From Xanthomonas sp. F10 (lineage in GTDB: Bacteria > Pseudomonadota > Gammaproteobacteria > Xanthomonadales > Xanthomonadaceae): DNA of 64,000 bases. Shown here one piece after another: positions 47,186-58,543 of this stretch (position 1 is its first letter; the number at the start of each line of letters is the position of its first letter). The translations under genes were made by a program, and so were the position numbers. The stretch covers positions 1,640,456 to 1,704,455 of the forward strand of contig NZ_JACHNP010000001.1 of the NCBI RefSeq assembly GCF_014206815.1. Direction: 5' to 3'. The notes below the pieces were generated by a model. That model ran no database searches, was not told the DNA's origin, and saw nothing but the letters and a program-made list of their open reading frames with translations.

Positions 47186-49102
47186 TCAGTCCACCGGCAA
47201 TGCGATGTAGCTCGCCTGCTGCGGCGTATGCCAGATCCGCTGCGTCGCCTTCTGGTAATCGCCCGGCTTGGCGAAGTAGATGTTCGGCACGTAGGTCTGC
47301 GGGTTGCGGTCGTACAGCGGGAACAGCGTGGACTGCACCTGCACCATGATCCGGTGGCCGCGCTCGAAGGTGTGGTTGGCGGTGGGCAGGCCGAAGCGGT
47401 AGGCCAGCGGCTGGTTCGGGGTCAGCGGCGCCGGATGCTCGAAGCTCTCGCGGTAGCGGCCGCGGAAGATCGCCAGCGACACCGGCAGCTCGTAGCCGCC
47501 CAGCTTCGGCTCGGAGGCCATCTGGTCCGGATAGACGTCGATCAGCTTCACCACCCAGTCGCTGTCGCTGCCGCTGGTGGACGCCTGCAGGTGCACTTCC
47601 GGCGCGCCGGCGATGCGCAGCGGCGCCTGCAGCGGCTCGCTGACGAAGGTCAGCACGTCCGGGCGGCCGTCGACGAAGCGCTGGTCGTGCACCAGCCAGG
47701 TGGTCCACATGTCGCGGTCACCGAACACCACCGGGCGCGGCACGAACGGCACCGGCTTGGCCGGGTCGGACACGTACTCGGTGTACTCGCCCTGCCCGGC
47801 CTTGGGCGCCTCGAACGAGACGCGGCCGCCAGCCTGCAGGTACAGCGGCTTGCTCTGCGCCGGGCAGCCCTGCGCGCAACTCAGCGGCCAGCGCTGCAGG
47901 CGGTCCCAGTGGTTGGCACCGGTGTCGTAGATCAGCACCGGCGGCGTGTCGGCCTTGGGCGCACCATCGACCAGGTACTGGTCGAAGAACGGCTTGAGCA
48001 CGTCGCGACGGAACTGCAGCGCGGTGTCGCCGTCGAACTGCAGCGCGCCCAGCGAGGCGCCCTCGTAGTTGACCTGGCTATGCCGCCACGGCCCCATCAC
48101 CAGGTAGTTCTTGTCGTTGCCGGTGTCGCGCGGCTCCATCGCCTCGTAGCTGTGGATCGCGCCCCACATGTCTTCCTGGTCCCACAGCCCCTGCAACCAC
48201 ATCGTCGGCACCTTCAGCGGGGTACGCGCCATCACCCTGTCCAGCGCCTGCTCCTGCCAGAACGCATCGTAGGCCGGGTGCTCGGTGAGTTTTCGCCACC
48301 ACGGCAACTGCTCCAGCCCGGCGGCCTTGGCGTAGTCGCCGGCCGAGCCGGCGCGCAGGAAGTTGCTGTAGTCGTCGTAGCCCTGGCGCGGGATGCCCTC
48401 GCCCTTGCCGCGCCGGGTCGTCTGCCCGGTGAAGTAATCCAGGTTGACCTGGCGGAAGGCGCCGTAGTTGAGCCAGTCGTCGCCCATCCAGCCATCGATC
48501 ATCGGGCTTTCCGGCGCGGCCACCTTCAGCGCCGGATGCGGATCGGCCAGCGCCATCACCACGGTGAAGCCCTCGTAGGACGAGCCGATCATGCCGACCT
48601 TGCCGTTGGATTCGGGCACGTGCTTGACCAGCCAGTCGATGGTGTCCCAGGCATCGGTGGCGTGGTCCACCTTGGTCGGATTGAGCGGCCCGCGCAGCGG
48701 CCGGGTCACCACGTAGTCGCCCTCGGAACCGTACTTGCCGCGGATGTCCTGGAACACGCGGATATAGCCGCCATCGACGAACACCTCGTCGCCCTGCGGC
48801 AGCAGATCGCGCATGTGCGGCGAGGCCAGCCGGCTGGCGCGGCCGCTAGCGTCGTAGGGCGTGCGCGTCAGCAGGATCGGCGCGCCGTGCGCGCCCTTGG
48901 GCAGCACGATCACCGTGTGCAGCTTGACCCCGTCGCGCATCGGGATCATCACCTCGCGCTTGATGTAGTCGTTGGCCGCGGTCGGCGCGACGAACGGCTT
49001 GCCGGTGATGTCCGGGGTCATCGGCGCGGTCTGGGCGAACGCGGTGCCGGTGGTGGCGAAGGCGACGGCAGCGGCGAGCAGGCAGGGAGCGAGGCGGCGC
49101 AT
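47186..49102 (-). CDS. Alpha-amino acid ester hydrolase (CocE/NonD family)
   Basis: A 638-residue secreted serine hydrolase. The signal peptide ends TTGTAFAQ. The nucleophile motif GSSYEG places Ser175 as catalytic; the alpha/beta-hydrolase part is followed by a jellyroll domain, as in the Xanthomonas alpha-amino acid ester hydrolase of known structure, which matches it in size and motif. Such enzymes hydrolyse, and can transfer, alpha-amino acyl esters and beta-lactam side chains; the natural substrate is unknown. YGSEGDYVVTRPLRGPLNP is a strong family segment. The gene stands alone between the gene-poor region and proA. Confidence 0.88.
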   Translation of the reverse strand: MRRLAPCLLAAAVAFATTGTAFAQTAPMTPDITGKPFVAPTAANDYIKREVMIPMRDGVKLHTVIVLPKGAHGAPILLTRTPYDASGRASRLASPHMRDLLPQGDEVFVDGGYIRVFQDIRGKYGSEGDYVVTRPLRGPLNPTKVDHATDAWDTIDWLVKHVPESNGKVGMIGSSYEGFTVVMALADPHPALKVAAPESPMIDGWMGDDWLNYGAFRQVNLDYFTGQTTRRGKGEGIPRQGYDDYSNFLRAGSAGDYAKAAGLEQLPWWRKLTEHPAYDAFWQEQALDRVMARTPLKVPTMWLQGLWDQEDMWGAIHSYEAMEPRDTGNDKNYLVMGPWRHSQVNYEGASLGALQFDGDTALQFRRDVLKPFFDQYLVDGAPKADTPPVLIYDTGANHWDRLQRWPLSCAQGCPAQSKPLYLQAGGRVSFEAPKAGQGEYTEYVSDPAKPVPFVPRPVVFGDRDMWTTWLVHDQRFVDGRPDVLTFVSEPLQAPLRIAGAPEVHLQASTSGSDSDWVVKLIDVYPDQMASEPKLGGYELPVSLAIFRGRYRESFEHPAPLTPNQPLAYRFGLPTANHTFERGHRIMVQVQSTLFPLYDRNPQTYVPNIYFAKPGDYQKATQRIWHTPQQASYIALPVD

Positions 49103-49326
49103 GGGCGTTGGATCCCGAAAGGAGGCGAACCGGCGACGCTAGGCGACGGCGCCTCGCTCGGCAAGTGACAAAGGCTGGGCCGTCGGTCGCGCCTGGCCGC
49201 CGCCACGCCATGCAGGGGCGCCGCGCTTGAGTCCAGGTCGCTCAGCCCAGACCGACGCCCGGCCCCATCGCCGCCACGAACAGGACGCTGGCCACGTGGC
49301 TGGTCGCCACGTGACCACACCCCATG

Positions 49327-50574
<1,248 letters not shown>

Positions 50575-50609
50575 TGGGGAAGTTCCAAAGTAGTTGGTGG
50601 TTTTGGGGG

Positions 50610-50755
50610 CGGGACCCGGGACCCGGGACCCGCAAGGCTGGGCGGCTGCCGAGTGCCGCCAAGCCAACACATCGCAAAAGCACGGCCAGCGCGACGGCAA
50701 CACCCCGCCGCTAGGTCGTCGTTCCGGGCCCCGGGTCCCGGGCCCCGGGTCCCGG
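50610..50755. repeat. Inverted pair of heptamer arrays (GGGACCC class) between proB and proA
   Basis: Left array 50,610-50,632 has three GGGACCC-type units; right array 50,724-50,755 carries GGGCCCC/GGGTCCC units. About 91 bases lie between. The right array falls inside the proB reading frame and encodes its last residues. Confidence 0.85.
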
Positions 50756-51907
50756 CTTCTCCAGCACCACCAGATCGTCCCGATGAATCACGTTCTCGCC
50801 GTAGTTGTAGCCCAGGATCGCCTCGATGTCGCGCGAGTGGCGGCCGGCGATGCGGCGGATGTCCACCGCCGCGTACTGGCTAACCCCGCGCGCCAGGCAG
50901 CGCTCGCCGGCGGCGTCGCGCAGGCGCACCTCGACCATGTCGCCGCGGCGGAACTCGCCCACGGCGCCGGCGACGCCGCCCGGCAGCAGCGAGGCGCCCT
51001 TGTCGAGCAGCGCGGCCGCAGCGCCGGCATCGACCAGGATCGCCCCGGGCTCGACCGGCACATGGCGCAGCCAGTACTTGCGCGCGGCGATGCGGGTGCG
51101 CGCGGCATGGATGCGGGTGCCGCGCAGGCGGTCCTGGGCCAGACCGCGCACCACCTCGGCGCTGCGGCCGTTGAACAGATAGGTCTCGATGCCGGCGGCG
51201 CCGGCCTTGGCCGCGGCCTCCAGCTTGGTGCGCATACCGCCGGTGCCCACGCCGCTGCCGCTGCCGCCGGCCATCGCCAGCACCGCCGCGCTCAGTTCCT
51301 GCACCTCGTGCAGCGGCTGCGCCTGCGGGTCACGGCGCGGGTCGGCGGTGTACAGGCCGTCGATATCGGTGGCGATGAACAGCGCATCGGCATCGACCAG
51401 AGCGGCGACGATCGCGGCCAGGTTGTCGTTGTCGCCGAGCTTGAGTTCGTCCACCGAGACGGTGTCGTTCTCGTTGACCACCGGCAGCGCGCCCAGCCGC
51501 AACAGTTCGCCCAGGGTGGCGCGCGCGTTGAGATAGCGGCGGCGGTTGCGCAGGTCGTCGTGGGTCAGCAGCACCTGCGCCACCGGCCGCTCGAAGAAGC
51601 GCTGCCACAGCGCGATCAGCTGCGCCTGGCCGAGCGCGGCCAGCGCCTGCCGCGCGGCCAGTGCCGCGCCGGCCTCGGCGGCCTTGGGCACGATGGCGCG
51701 CCCGGCGGCGACCGCGCCGGAGGACACGATCACCAGTTCGCGCCCGGCCGCCAGGTTGGCCGAGACGAACTGCGCCAGGCCCAGCGCGAAGCGTGGCGTG
51801 AGCCCGCCGCCGTCGGCGGCCAGCAGGCTGCTGCCGACCTTGAGCACCGCACGCCGCCACGGCGGCAGCGCTTGCTCGACGAAGGACGATGGGGTCTGCG
51901 AGGTCAT
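50711..51907 (-). CDS. proB: Glutamate 5-kinase with PUA domain
   Basis: First enzyme of proline synthesis, the usual site of proline feedback. The 398-residue protein has an amino-acid kinase domain ([53 protein letters not shown]) followed by a C-terminal PUA domain from about residue 290. The last ~15 residues ([15 protein letters not shown]) are read from the heptamer repeat and are not part of the family; the normal end is near RDDLVVLE. It overlaps no neighbour and precedes proA in the cluster. Confidence 0.96.
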   Translation of the reverse strand: MTSQTPSSFVEQALPPWRRAVLKVGSSLLAADGGGLTPRFALGLAQFVSANLAAGRELVIVSSGAVAAGRAIVPKAAEAGAALAARQALAALGQAQLIALWQRFFERPVAQVLLTHDDLRNRRRYLNARATLGELLRLGALPVVNENDTVSVDELKLGDNDNLAAIVAALVDADALFIATDIDGLYTADPRRDPQAQPLHEVQELSAAVLAMAGGSGSGVGTGGMRTKLEAAAKAGAAGIETYLFNGRSAEVVRGLAQDRLRGTRIHAARTRIAARKYWLRHVPVEPGAILVDAGAAAALLDKGASLLPGGVAGAVGEFRRGDMVEVRLRDAAGERCLARGVSQYAAVDIRRIAGRHSRDIEAILGYNYGENVIHRDDLVVLEKPGPGARDPGPGTTT

Positions 51908-51911
51908 GGGA

Positions 51912-52169
51912 TCAGCGCGTGTTCCATTCGTGCACGGTGAGGTCGGAGCAGCCCTGGATCGCCAGCGGATCGGCGGCGACGATCGCCTGCGCCTGCGCCA
52001 GGTCGTCCACGCCTTGCAGCAGGTAGGCGCCGCCGCTGCGGTCGCTGAAGCCGCCGGTCAGCGCCAGCAGGCCGCGTGCGCGCAGGTCGTCGAGGAAGGC
52101 CAGGTGCGGGGCGACCACGCTCTCGTCGAAGTTGGGGTTGCGCATCGCCAGGACCAGGTAGTACTTCAT
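51912..52169 (-). CDS. YciI family protein
   Basis: An 85-residue YciI-like domain starting MKYYLVLAMRNPNFDESVVA with GGAAG 9 bases upstream; an ATG 7 codons earlier is a weaker choice. The conserved His (VAPHLAFLDDL) and the DPLAIQGCSDLTVHEWNT end are present. Activity is unknown. It sits between argH and proB, 4 bases from proB, in the same operon. Confidence 0.88.
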   Translation of the reverse strand: MKYYLVLAMRNPNFDESVVAPHLAFLDDLRARGLLALTGGFSDRSGGAYLLQGVDDLAQAQAIVAADPLAIQGCSDLTVHEWNTR

Positions 52170-52225
52170 CGTACGGTCTTCCTTCTGCAATCGGTTTGAA
52201 TGTTCGGCGTCACAGCGAATCCTGT

Positions 52226-52291
52226 CTGTGGGAGGGGCTTCAGCCCCGACGCGTTAGCGCTGGGGCGTCGGGGCTGAAGCCCCTCCCACAG
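52226..52291. repeat. REP-like inverted pair, GGGGC variant
   Basis: Arms of about 27 bases (52,226-52,252 and 52,265-52,291), beginning CTGTGGGAGGGGCTTC, enclose 12 bases. It follows the REP plan of 25,203-25,267 but with GGGG/CCCC in place of the CGGC/GCCG core. It lies between argH and yciI in the operon. Confidence 0.88.
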
Positions 52292-52325
52292 GATCAAGGC
52301 GCGGGACCGAAGCCTCTCCCACGCA

Positions 52326-53624
52326 TCAGCCGCCCAGCGCCTGCCAACGCGCCTGCAGCGCGTCCAGGCGCAGATCCGCCGCCGCCCCTGGCGAGACCCG
52401 CGCGGCCAGGCTGCCTTCCGGCGTGCGCCCCTGCCCCGCGCTGTCGGCCGACGCGGCGGCGGCCTGGTAGGCCTCGCGGAACGGCACGCCGGCCACCGCG
52501 GCTTCCACCGCCACGTCGGTGGCGTACATGCCCGAATCGATCGCCGCGCGCAGCTTGTCCTCGCGCCACTCCAGGTTGGCCAGCAGCGCCGGCAGCAGTT
52601 CCAGCGCGGCCAGGCCGCGGCCGAAGCCGTGGAAGATCGCGCCCTTGCTGCTCTGCAGGTCGCGGTGATAGCCCGACGGCAGCGACAGCAACTGCTCGAT
52701 CTCGGTGCGCGCGGCAGCCACGCTGGCGTGGGTGGCGCGCATCAGCTCGATCACGTCGGGGTTGCGCTTGTTAGGCATGATCGAGCTGCCGGTGGTGTAC
52801 TGCGCCGGCAGCGCGACGAAGCCGAACTCGCCGCTGGTGAACAGCGACAGGTCCCAGGCCAGGCGGCGCAGGTCCAGGGTAGCGCTGCCCAGCGCTTCCA
52901 GCGCGGCCATCTCGAACTTGCCGCGCGACAGTTGCGCGTAGATCGGGCTGACCTGCAGGCGCGCGAAGCCCAGCGCGGCGGTGGTGTGGGCGCGGTCCAG
53001 CGGCAGGTTGACGCCGTAGCCGGCGGCGGTGCCCAGCGGATTGCAGTCGACCAGGCGCAGGGTGTCGCGGGCGCGCACGGCATCGTCGATGAAGGCCTCG
53101 GCCCAGCCCGCCCACCACATGCCGGCCGAGGACACCACGGCGCGCTGGATGTGGGTGTAGCCGGGCACCGGCAGGTCGCGCTCGGCCTGGGCGCGGTCCA
53201 GCGCCACCTTGGCGATCTCGGCGCTCAGTTGCGCCAGGCGCGCCAGCTTGTCCTTCAGCCACAGCCGGGTGGCGACCAGGATCTGGTCGTTGCGGCTGCG
53301 CCCGGTGTGGATCTTGCGCCCGGCATCGCCCAGGCGCTCGGTCAGCCGCGCCTCGATCGCCGAGTGGCCGTCCTCGAAGCGCGCATCCAGCACGAACGCG
53401 CCGCTGCGGAAATCCTCGGCCAGCACCGCCAGCTCGCGCTGCAGCCCGGCCAGTTCGTCCGCGGACAGGATGCCGATGCGCTGCAGGCCTTCGGCGTGCG
53501 CGCCGCTGGCGGCGATGTCGTGCAGGAAGAACTCGCGGTCCAGGAGCACGTCGTCGCCGGCCAGGAACGCCTGGATCTGCGTGTCGACGGCGACGCCGGG
53601 TTTCTGCCAGAGCAGATTAGTCAT
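52326..53624 (-). CDS. argH: Argininosuccinate lyase
   Basis: Last step of arginine synthesis: splits argininosuccinate into arginine and fumarate. The 432-residue protein has the family signature [18 protein letters not shown], with the catalytic Ser in that loop, plus [18 protein letters not shown] near residue 115 and the His in [13 protein letters not shown]. It is of the shorter Xanthomonas type. Downstream is a REP-like pair and then yciI; upstream a heptamer array separates it from argC. Confidence 0.96.
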   Translation of the reverse strand: MTNLLWQKPGVAVDTQIQAFLAGDDVLLDREFFLHDIAASGAHAEGLQRIGILSADELAGLQRELAVLAEDFRSGAFVLDARFEDGHSAIEARLTERLGDAGRKIHTGRSRNDQILVATRLWLKDKLARLAQLSAEIAKVALDRAQAERDLPVPGYTHIQRAVVSSAGMWWAGWAEAFIDDAVRARDTLRLVDCNPLGTAAGYGVNLPLDRAHTTAALGFARLQVSPIYAQLSRGKFEMAALEALGSATLDLRRLAWDLSLFTSGEFGFVALPAQYTTGSSIMPNKRNPDVIELMRATHASVAAARTEIEQLLSLPSGYHRDLQSSKGAIFHGFGRGLAALELLPALLANLEWREDKLRAAIDSGMYATDVAVEAAVAGVPFREAYQAAAASADSAGQGRTPEGSLAARVSPGAAADLRLDALQARWQALGG

Positions 53625-53641
53625 TAGGGGTCCTTTTTTTG

Positions 53642-53731
53642 CGGGACCCGGGACTCGGGACCCGGGACCTGGAAGAGCAAAAGCATTGGCTCTTGCTTCT
53701 TCGGGTCCCGGGCCCCGGGTCCCGGGTCCCG
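53642..53731. repeat. Inverted pair of heptamer arrays (GGGACCC class) between argC and argH
   Basis: Left array 53,642-53,672 and right array 53,702-53,731 are close together, and the ~29 bases between them are themselves partly self-complementary (AAGAGC with GCTCTT). The whole forms one long GC-rich hairpin of about 90 bases, the most compact of the four elements. Confidence 0.87.
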
Positions 53732-53737
53732 ATGAAT

Positions 53738-54703
53738 TCACACGGGAATCGACGTCAGTTCGTCCACGCCCAGCGCCAGGTTGAGGTTCTGCATCGCCTG
53801 CGTCGCCGCGCCCTTGAGCAGGTTGTCCAGCGTCGCCACCAGCACCAGGCGTTTGTTGCCCGGGGCCAGGGTGAAGCCGCCGAGCTGCACGCCGTGGCGG
53901 CCGGCGATGCGGCTGACCCACGGCGCCTCGTCGATCACCTCGATCAGCGGCTCATCCGCATAGCGGGCGCGATACAGCTGCTGCACCGCCTCCCGCTTCA
54001 GCGGCTGCTGCAGCCACAGGTTCACAGTCATGGTGATGCCGCGGAAATGCGGCGCCACATGCGGCATGAATTCCACCGGCACGCCGAGCTGCGCGGACAC
54101 CTCGCGCTCGTGCATGTGGTCGGTCAGCGCGTACGGCATCAGGTTGTCGTGCAGCAGCGCGGGGTTGTTCTTGTCCGACGGCGTGGTGCCGGCGCCGGAA
54201 TAGCCGGACACGCCGAAGCACTGCGGCGGCCCGGCGAGCTGCTCGCGCAGCGGCGCGATCGCCAGCTGCATCGCGGTGGCGTAGCAGCCAGGATTGCTGA
54301 TGCGGCGCTGCCCGGCATAGCGCGCGCGGGTCAGTTCCGGCAGGCCGTAGTACCAGGCCGGGTCGAAGCGGTAGTCGGCGGACAGGTCGACCACTATCGG
54401 ATCGGCCGCACCGGCGGCGACCGCCGCGTCCAGCGCCGCCACGTAGGGCGCGGCCTTGCCGTTGGGCAGCGCCAGCACCACCACGTCGGCGCGCTTGGCC
54501 GCCACCGCCTCGGGATCGAGGTTCTCGTAGCGCAGTTCGCCCTGGTAGGCGTCGTGGTGCGCATCGACGCGCTGCCCGTCCAGCTCGCGCGAGGACAGGA
54601 ACGCCAGGCGCAACTGCGGATGCGCGGCGATCAGGCGGATCAGTTCTGCGCCGGTGTGGCCGCGGGCGCCGACGATGCCGATGGAATAAACGGGAATGCT
54701 CAT
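53738..54703 (-). CDS. argC: N-acetyl-gamma-glutamyl-phosphate reductase
   Basis: Reduces N-acetylglutamyl phosphate to the semialdehyde with NADPH. At 321 residues it has the usual length. The Rossmann motif is [18 protein letters not shown], the catalytic Cys is in [13 protein letters not shown] and the His in HFRGITMTV. The stop lies 7 bases from the inverted array. Its start overlaps the upstream GNAT gene by 4 bases. Confidence 0.96.
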   Translation of the reverse strand: MSIPVYSIGIVGARGHTGAELIRLIAAHPQLRLAFLSSRELDGQRVDAHHDAYQGELRYENLDPEAVAAKRADVVVLALPNGKAAPYVAALDAAVAAGAADPIVVDLSADYRFDPAWYYGLPELTRARYAGQRRISNPGCYATAMQLAIAPLREQLAGPPQCFGVSGYSGAGTTPSDKNNPALLHDNLMPYALTDHMHEREVSAQLGVPVEFMPHVAPHFRGITMTVNLWLQQPLKREAVQQLYRARYADEPLIEVIDEAPWVSRIAGRHGVQLGGFTLAPGNKRLVLVATLDNLLKGAATQAMQNLNLALGVDELTSIPV

Positions 54704-55317
54704 GCGTGCGAATCCAGGCGGAACTGCAGGTGGCGTTTCACCCCGGCCCATTCCGTATCGATGATGGAGAAGATGACGGTGTCGCGCGGCGTGCCGTCGG
54801 CGTGGCGCTTGTGGTTGCGCAGCACGCCGTCCTGCTTGGCCCCCAGCCGTGCGATCGCGGTGCGCGAGGCGTGGTTGAACCAACTGGTCTCGAACACCAC
54901 GCTGAGGCAGCCGAGCGTGTCGAAGGCATGCCCGAGCAGCAGCAGCTTGGCCTCGGTGTTCAGGCCGCTGCGCTGCACCCGCGGCGCATACCAGGTGTAG
55001 CCGATCGACAGCGTCGGCACCTGCGGATCCAGGCCGTAGAAGCGCGTGCTGCCGACGATCTCGCCCTGCGCATCGCGCACCACGAACGGCAGCACCCGGC
55101 CCAGCGCCTGCACCTCCAGCGCGGCGGCGACATAGGCGTCCACCCGCTCCGGCGCCGGCACGTTGGTGTACCACAGCGCCTCCAGGCCGCTGCCGCGTAC
55201 GGCGTTGCGCAGGCCCTCGGCGTGCGCCGCCTGCAACGGCTCCAGGCTGACGTGGCGGCCGCGCAGCGTCGGCACCTGGCGCCAGGCGTCGGGAAGCTCG
55301 GGATCGATGCTGGACAT
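54700..55317 (-). CDS. GNAT family N-acetyltransferase (RimJ/RimL type)
   Basis: A 205-residue acetyltransferase of the Acetyltransf_3 class. The acetyl-CoA region is visible in [20 protein letters not shown] and [20 protein letters not shown], with [19 protein letters not shown] after it. The acceptor is unknown. The gene lies between argA/B and argC and overlaps argC by 4 bases, so it is co-expressed with the arginine genes. Confidence 0.85.
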   Translation of the reverse strand: MSSIDPELPDAWRQVPTLRGRHVSLEPLQAAHAEGLRNAVRGSGLEALWYTNVPAPERVDAYVAAALEVQALGRVLPFVVRDAQGEIVGSTRFYGLDPQVPTLSIGYTWYAPRVQRSGLNTEAKLLLLGHAFDTLGCLSVVFETSWFNHASRTAIARLGAKQDGVLRNHKRHADGTPRDTVIFSIIDTEWAGVKRHLQFRLDSHA

Positions 55318-55343
55318 GGGGTCGGTCCTAGGCGAAAAGTCGC

Positions 55344-56660
55344 TCAACCCTGCAGGGTCGGCGTGCGCGTGGCGCAATGCGCCACGCAGTGCTGGATCTG
55401 CTCGAAGGTCTCCAGGCCGTACCAGAACACCTTCCACTTCTCCTGCTTGAAGCAGCCGTCGGACTCGGCGTAGTAGAAAATGTTGACCTGGTTGTTGTGA
55501 CGCGAGCGCCAGAACAGCTGCGGCGTCTCCTCGCGCATCACGTTCCACACCGCCCGCCCCAGGCCCTCGCCCTGCGCGTCGTCGAGCACGGCGAACTTGT
55601 CCAGGTAGGTGTAGCCGCCCTCGTCGGTCAGGATCACCGCGGTGCGGTAGTTCTCGCTGACGTAGGCGCGCAGCAGCCTGGTGGTGTCGAAGTAGTCCGG
55701 CACCAGGGTGCGGCCGAAACTGGATTCGATCAGGGTCTTCAGCCGCGGCAGGTCCAGCTCGCTCCACGCCGTGGCGCGCAGCACCTTCTCGCCGCGCCGC
55801 ACCAGGGTGCCCGAACCCTTGTGGGTGAACAGTTCCTTGGCCAGGTCGGCCGGGCGCGTGATCGACACCGACGACTCCAGCGGCAGCCGGTCCAGCAGAT
55901 CCTTGATCTGCTCGATCTTCACCTTCATGCCGCCATGGATCCACGGCTGCGCGATCAGGTGGTCGTACTCGGTGGACAGGTTGATCGAATCGATCACCGT
56001 GCCGCGCTCGTCGAGCAGGCCGCCGGTGCCGGTGAGGAAGATGATCTTGTACGGCTGCAGCTCCTGCACCAGTTCGTTGGCGGCGAAATCGGCATTGATG
56101 TTGAGGATCTGCCCGCTGGGGGTTTCGCCCAGGCTGGTGATCACCGGGATCGAGCCGGCCTGCAGGCTGGCCTCGATCGGCGCCAGGTTCACCGCGGTGA
56201 CCTCGCCGACCAGCCCGTAGGTGTCGCGGTCCAGGTACTGCGCCTCGAACACCCCACCGGTGATCGAGGTGGCGCGCGCGCCGTTCTGCTGCAGCGCCTC
56301 GACCAGCTTGAGGTTGGAGGCCTGGAACACCCGGCGCACGATCGCCAGCGCTTCCGGCGAGGTCACCCGCAGGCCGTTGACGGTCTGCTTCTCGATGCCG
56401 GCGGCGGACAGCTCCGCATCCAGTTGCGGGCCGGCACCGTGCAGCACGATCGGGGTCAAGCCCACTTCCTGCAGGAACGACAGCGAGGAGGTCAGCGCTT
56501 CCAGGTCGTCGCGCAGCACCGCGCCGCCGACCTTGACCACGGCGAAGCGCTTGGCGTCCAGTTGCGAGAAGCGCTTGAGGTACTGGCTGATCTCCTTCGC
56601 GCTGGCCATGCTCGAGAGCAGGCGCACGATGGTCTGGCGGGTTTGGCGGTTGGCGTGCAT
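55344..56660 (-). CDS. argB: Bifunctional N-acetylglutamate synthase/kinase
   Basis: A 438-residue fusion: an amino-acid kinase domain (about residues 37-280, with [10 protein letters not shown] and [17 protein letters not shown]) and a C-terminal DUF619/NAT acetyltransferase domain (about 290-430, [19 protein letters not shown] and [17 protein letters not shown]). It makes N-acetylglutamate and phosphorylates it, steps 1 and 2 of arginine synthesis, as described for the Xanthomonas campestris enzyme. Kinase and synthase active sites both look intact. Arginine feedback on the synthase half is expected from the family. The first ~17 codons may be untranslated, as [14 protein letters not shown] is an alternative start. 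Confidence 0.93.
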   Translation of the reverse strand: MHANRQTRQTIVRLLSSMASAKEISQYLKRFSQLDAKRFAVVKVGGAVLRDDLEALTSSLSFLQEVGLTPIVLHGAGPQLDAELSAAGIEKQTVNGLRVTSPEALAIVRRVFQASNLKLVEALQQNGARATSITGGVFEAQYLDRDTYGLVGEVTAVNLAPIEASLQAGSIPVITSLGETPSGQILNINADFAANELVQELQPYKIIFLTGTGGLLDERGTVIDSINLSTEYDHLIAQPWIHGGMKVKIEQIKDLLDRLPLESSVSITRPADLAKELFTHKGSGTLVRRGEKVLRATAWSELDLPRLKTLIESSFGRTLVPDYFDTTRLLRAYVSENYRTAVILTDEGGYTYLDKFAVLDDAQGEGLGRAVWNVMREETPQLFWRSRHNNQVNIFYYAESDGCFKQEKWKVFWYGLETFEQIQHCVAHCATRTPTLQG

Positions 56661-56739
56661 GGCGTGGGGCGGTGTCCGAAGGAATCCAGGGTGGACGCGA
56701 TCGCGGGATCGGTCCGGGCGACGTGGGAAGGCGCGCGGC

Positions 56740-57837
56740 TCAGCGCGCGCCGTTGATGATGCGGTGCACCGAGACGGCGTAGCGCTGCAGTTGCTCCAGC
56801 GTCACGAACTCATCGGCAGTGTGCGCCTGGGCGATGTCGCCCGGGCCATAGACCAGCGCGGTGTAGCCGCCGGCGGAGAACAGCGAGGCCTCGGTCCAGA
56901 AGTCCACCGCGTTGCCGATCGGCAACTCCAGCGCATCGGCGACATCGCGCGCGGCCAGGCGCTTGTCTTCGGCGCGGGCGACGTCGCCGGAGGGCAGACT
57001 CGGCCCGCGGAAGGTCTCCTCGAAGTGCGCCGCGGCCGGCTCGGCGAAGCCGGCGAAGGTCGCCAGCAGCGCGTCCACGTCCATCGACGGCAGCGGGCGG
57101 AAGCCGAAGCGCAGCTCCGCCGCCGGCGCGATCATGTTGGCCTTGATCCCGCCTTCGACCCGGCCGATGTTGAAGCGCAGCCCGGTCAGCCCGCCGAAGC
57201 GCGCATGCGCAAGCGACTCCACGTGGTCCAGCGCACGGCCGCCCCAGCGCATCGCCTGGTGCAGCGCACTGGCCGCGGCGTCCTGCTTGCCCGAGGCGTG
57301 GCCGGCGCGGCCGGCGAAGCGCATCAGCACCGAACTGATGCCGCGGTGCGCCAGCACCGCCTCGCTCATGGTCGGCTCGGCCACCAGCACCGCCTCGTAG
57401 GCGATATCGCGGGCCAGGAACGCGGCGATGCAGCGCGGGTCGTTGGCTTCCTCGTCGCTGGAGAACAGGAACGCGGCATCGCCGTCGCCGGCATTGGCCG
57501 CGGCCAGCAGCGCCGCCGCCGCGCCCTTGATGTCGCACACGCCCAGGCCGACCACGCGGTCGTCCAGGCGCCGCATCACGTGCGGATCAGCGCTCCAGTG
57601 CGGCGAATCCGGCACCGTGTCCAGGTGCACGTTGAACAGGTACTTCGGCGTGCCGCGCACCGCATACAGGCTGACCGCGCCGGCGCCGTGGTCGATCACC
57701 TCCACGGTGAAGCCGGGCAGTTGCGCGCGGATGTAGTCGAAGATGCCATCGGTCCCGATCGCCCGCGGCGGATTGCGGGTGTCGAAGGACACCAGTTCTT
57801 TCAGGTGGGTCAGGGTGGATTCGAGCAGGTCTGTCAT
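56740..57837 (-). CDS. argE': N-acetylcitrulline deacetylase (ArgE')
   Basis: A 365-residue M20-family metallohydrolase that removes acetate from N-acetylcitrulline, the step that completes the acetylated pathway used in Xanthomonas. Metal-site motifs are visible: FNVHLDTVP (His and Asp), [18 protein letters not shown] (Glu) and VAEPTMSE, with the C-terminal AHTADEFV His. It lies between argA/B and the GNAT-argG pair, and argF' (acetylornithine carbamoyltransferase) supplies its substrate. A generic acetylornithine deacetylase is the alternative but is less likely in this setting. Confidence 0.9.
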   Translation of the reverse strand: MTDLLESTLTHLKELVSFDTRNPPRAIGTDGIFDYIRAQLPGFTVEVIDHGAGAVSLYAVRGTPKYLFNVHLDTVPDSPHWSADPHVMRRLDDRVVGLGVCDIKGAAAALLAAANAGDGDAAFLFSSDEEANDPRCIAAFLARDIAYEAVLVAEPTMSEAVLAHRGISSVLMRFAGRAGHASGKQDAAASALHQAMRWGGRALDHVESLAHARFGGLTGLRFNIGRVEGGIKANMIAPAAELRFGFRPLPSMDVDALLATFAGFAEPAAAHFEETFRGPSLPSGDVARAEDKRLAARDVADALELPIGNAVDFWTEASLFSAGGYTALVYGPGDIAQAHTADEFVTLEQLQRYAVSVHRIINGAR

Positions 57838-57848
57838 GGCGGATCGGA

Positions 57849-58298
57849 TCAGGCGGCCGTCGCCGCGGCCTGGTAGATGTCGGGACGCAGCACTTCCATC
57901 AGCGTCTGCGGCCGCGCCGGCGCGGCGAAGCCGTACTGCGCATACAGCGCATGCGCATCGGAGGTGGCGAGCATGAAGCGACGCAGGCCTTGCAGCTGCG
58001 GGTGGGCCATCACCGCCACCAGCTGCTTGGCGTAGCCGCGGCCGCGGTAGGCGTCGAGCACGAACACGTCGGCGAGATAGCCGAACGTCGCCCCGTCGGT
58101 GATCGCCCGCGCGAACGCCACCTGCCCCACGCCATCGAGATAGCCGCCGAAGCACAGCGAGCCGGCGATCGCCCGCTGCACCGTGTCCAGCGGGATGCCC
58201 AGGCTCCAATAGGCCTGCTCGCTGAGGAAGCGATGGATCAACGGCAGATCCAGTTCCTGCTTGTCGGTGCTGATGCGCAGTGCGTGCATGGGTTCCAT
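57849..58298 (-). CDS. GNAT family N-acetyltransferase
   Basis: A 149-residue acetyltransferase with the acetyl-CoA binding motif RGRGYAKQLVAVMAHP preceded by TFGYLADVFVLDAY and ending YAQYGFAAPARP. The start could also be the ATG three codons further in (58,289). The substrate is unknown. It sits 11 bases from argE' and 245 bases from argG, with a stem-loop repeat element in that gap. Confidence 0.85.
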   Translation of the reverse strand: MEPMHALRISTDKQELDLPLIHRFLSEQAYWSLGIPLDTVQRAIAGSLCFGGYLDGVGQVAFARAITDGATFGYLADVFVLDAYRGRGYAKQLVAVMAHPQLQGLRRFMLATSDAHALYAQYGFAAPARPQTLMEVLRPDIYQAAATAA

Positions 58299-58306
58299 CG
58301 CAGTGG

Positions 58307-58537
58307 CCCCCTTCTCCCACTGGGAGAAGGTGCCCCCGAAGGGGGCGGATGAGGGGCGCCTCGCGACACTTCGAGAAGCGCCCAGGCCGAACGCGTCGCC
58401 ACGCGCCCGGATGGCGAACGATGGGAGCAAATGCTGCAGCAGTTCCCCATGGCTGGCGCGTGGCGACGCGTTCGTCATGTCGGTTCCGAAGGCTTCCTGC
58501 GGCGCCCCCAACCCCTCTCCCAAAGGGAGGGGGGCTC
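58307..58537. repeat. Stem-loop repeat element (CCTTCTCCC ... GGGAGAAGG class)
   Basis: The left end (58,307-58,356) has the stem CTTCTCCC-ACT-GGGAGAAG followed by CCCCCGAAGGGGG; the right end (58,500-58,537) has CCCCTCTCCC-AAA-GGGAGGGG. The two ends are roughly complementary. The same components are seen at 63,539-63,688. It lies between argG and the GNAT gene. Confidence 0.82.
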
Positions 58538-58543
58538 TAAGCG

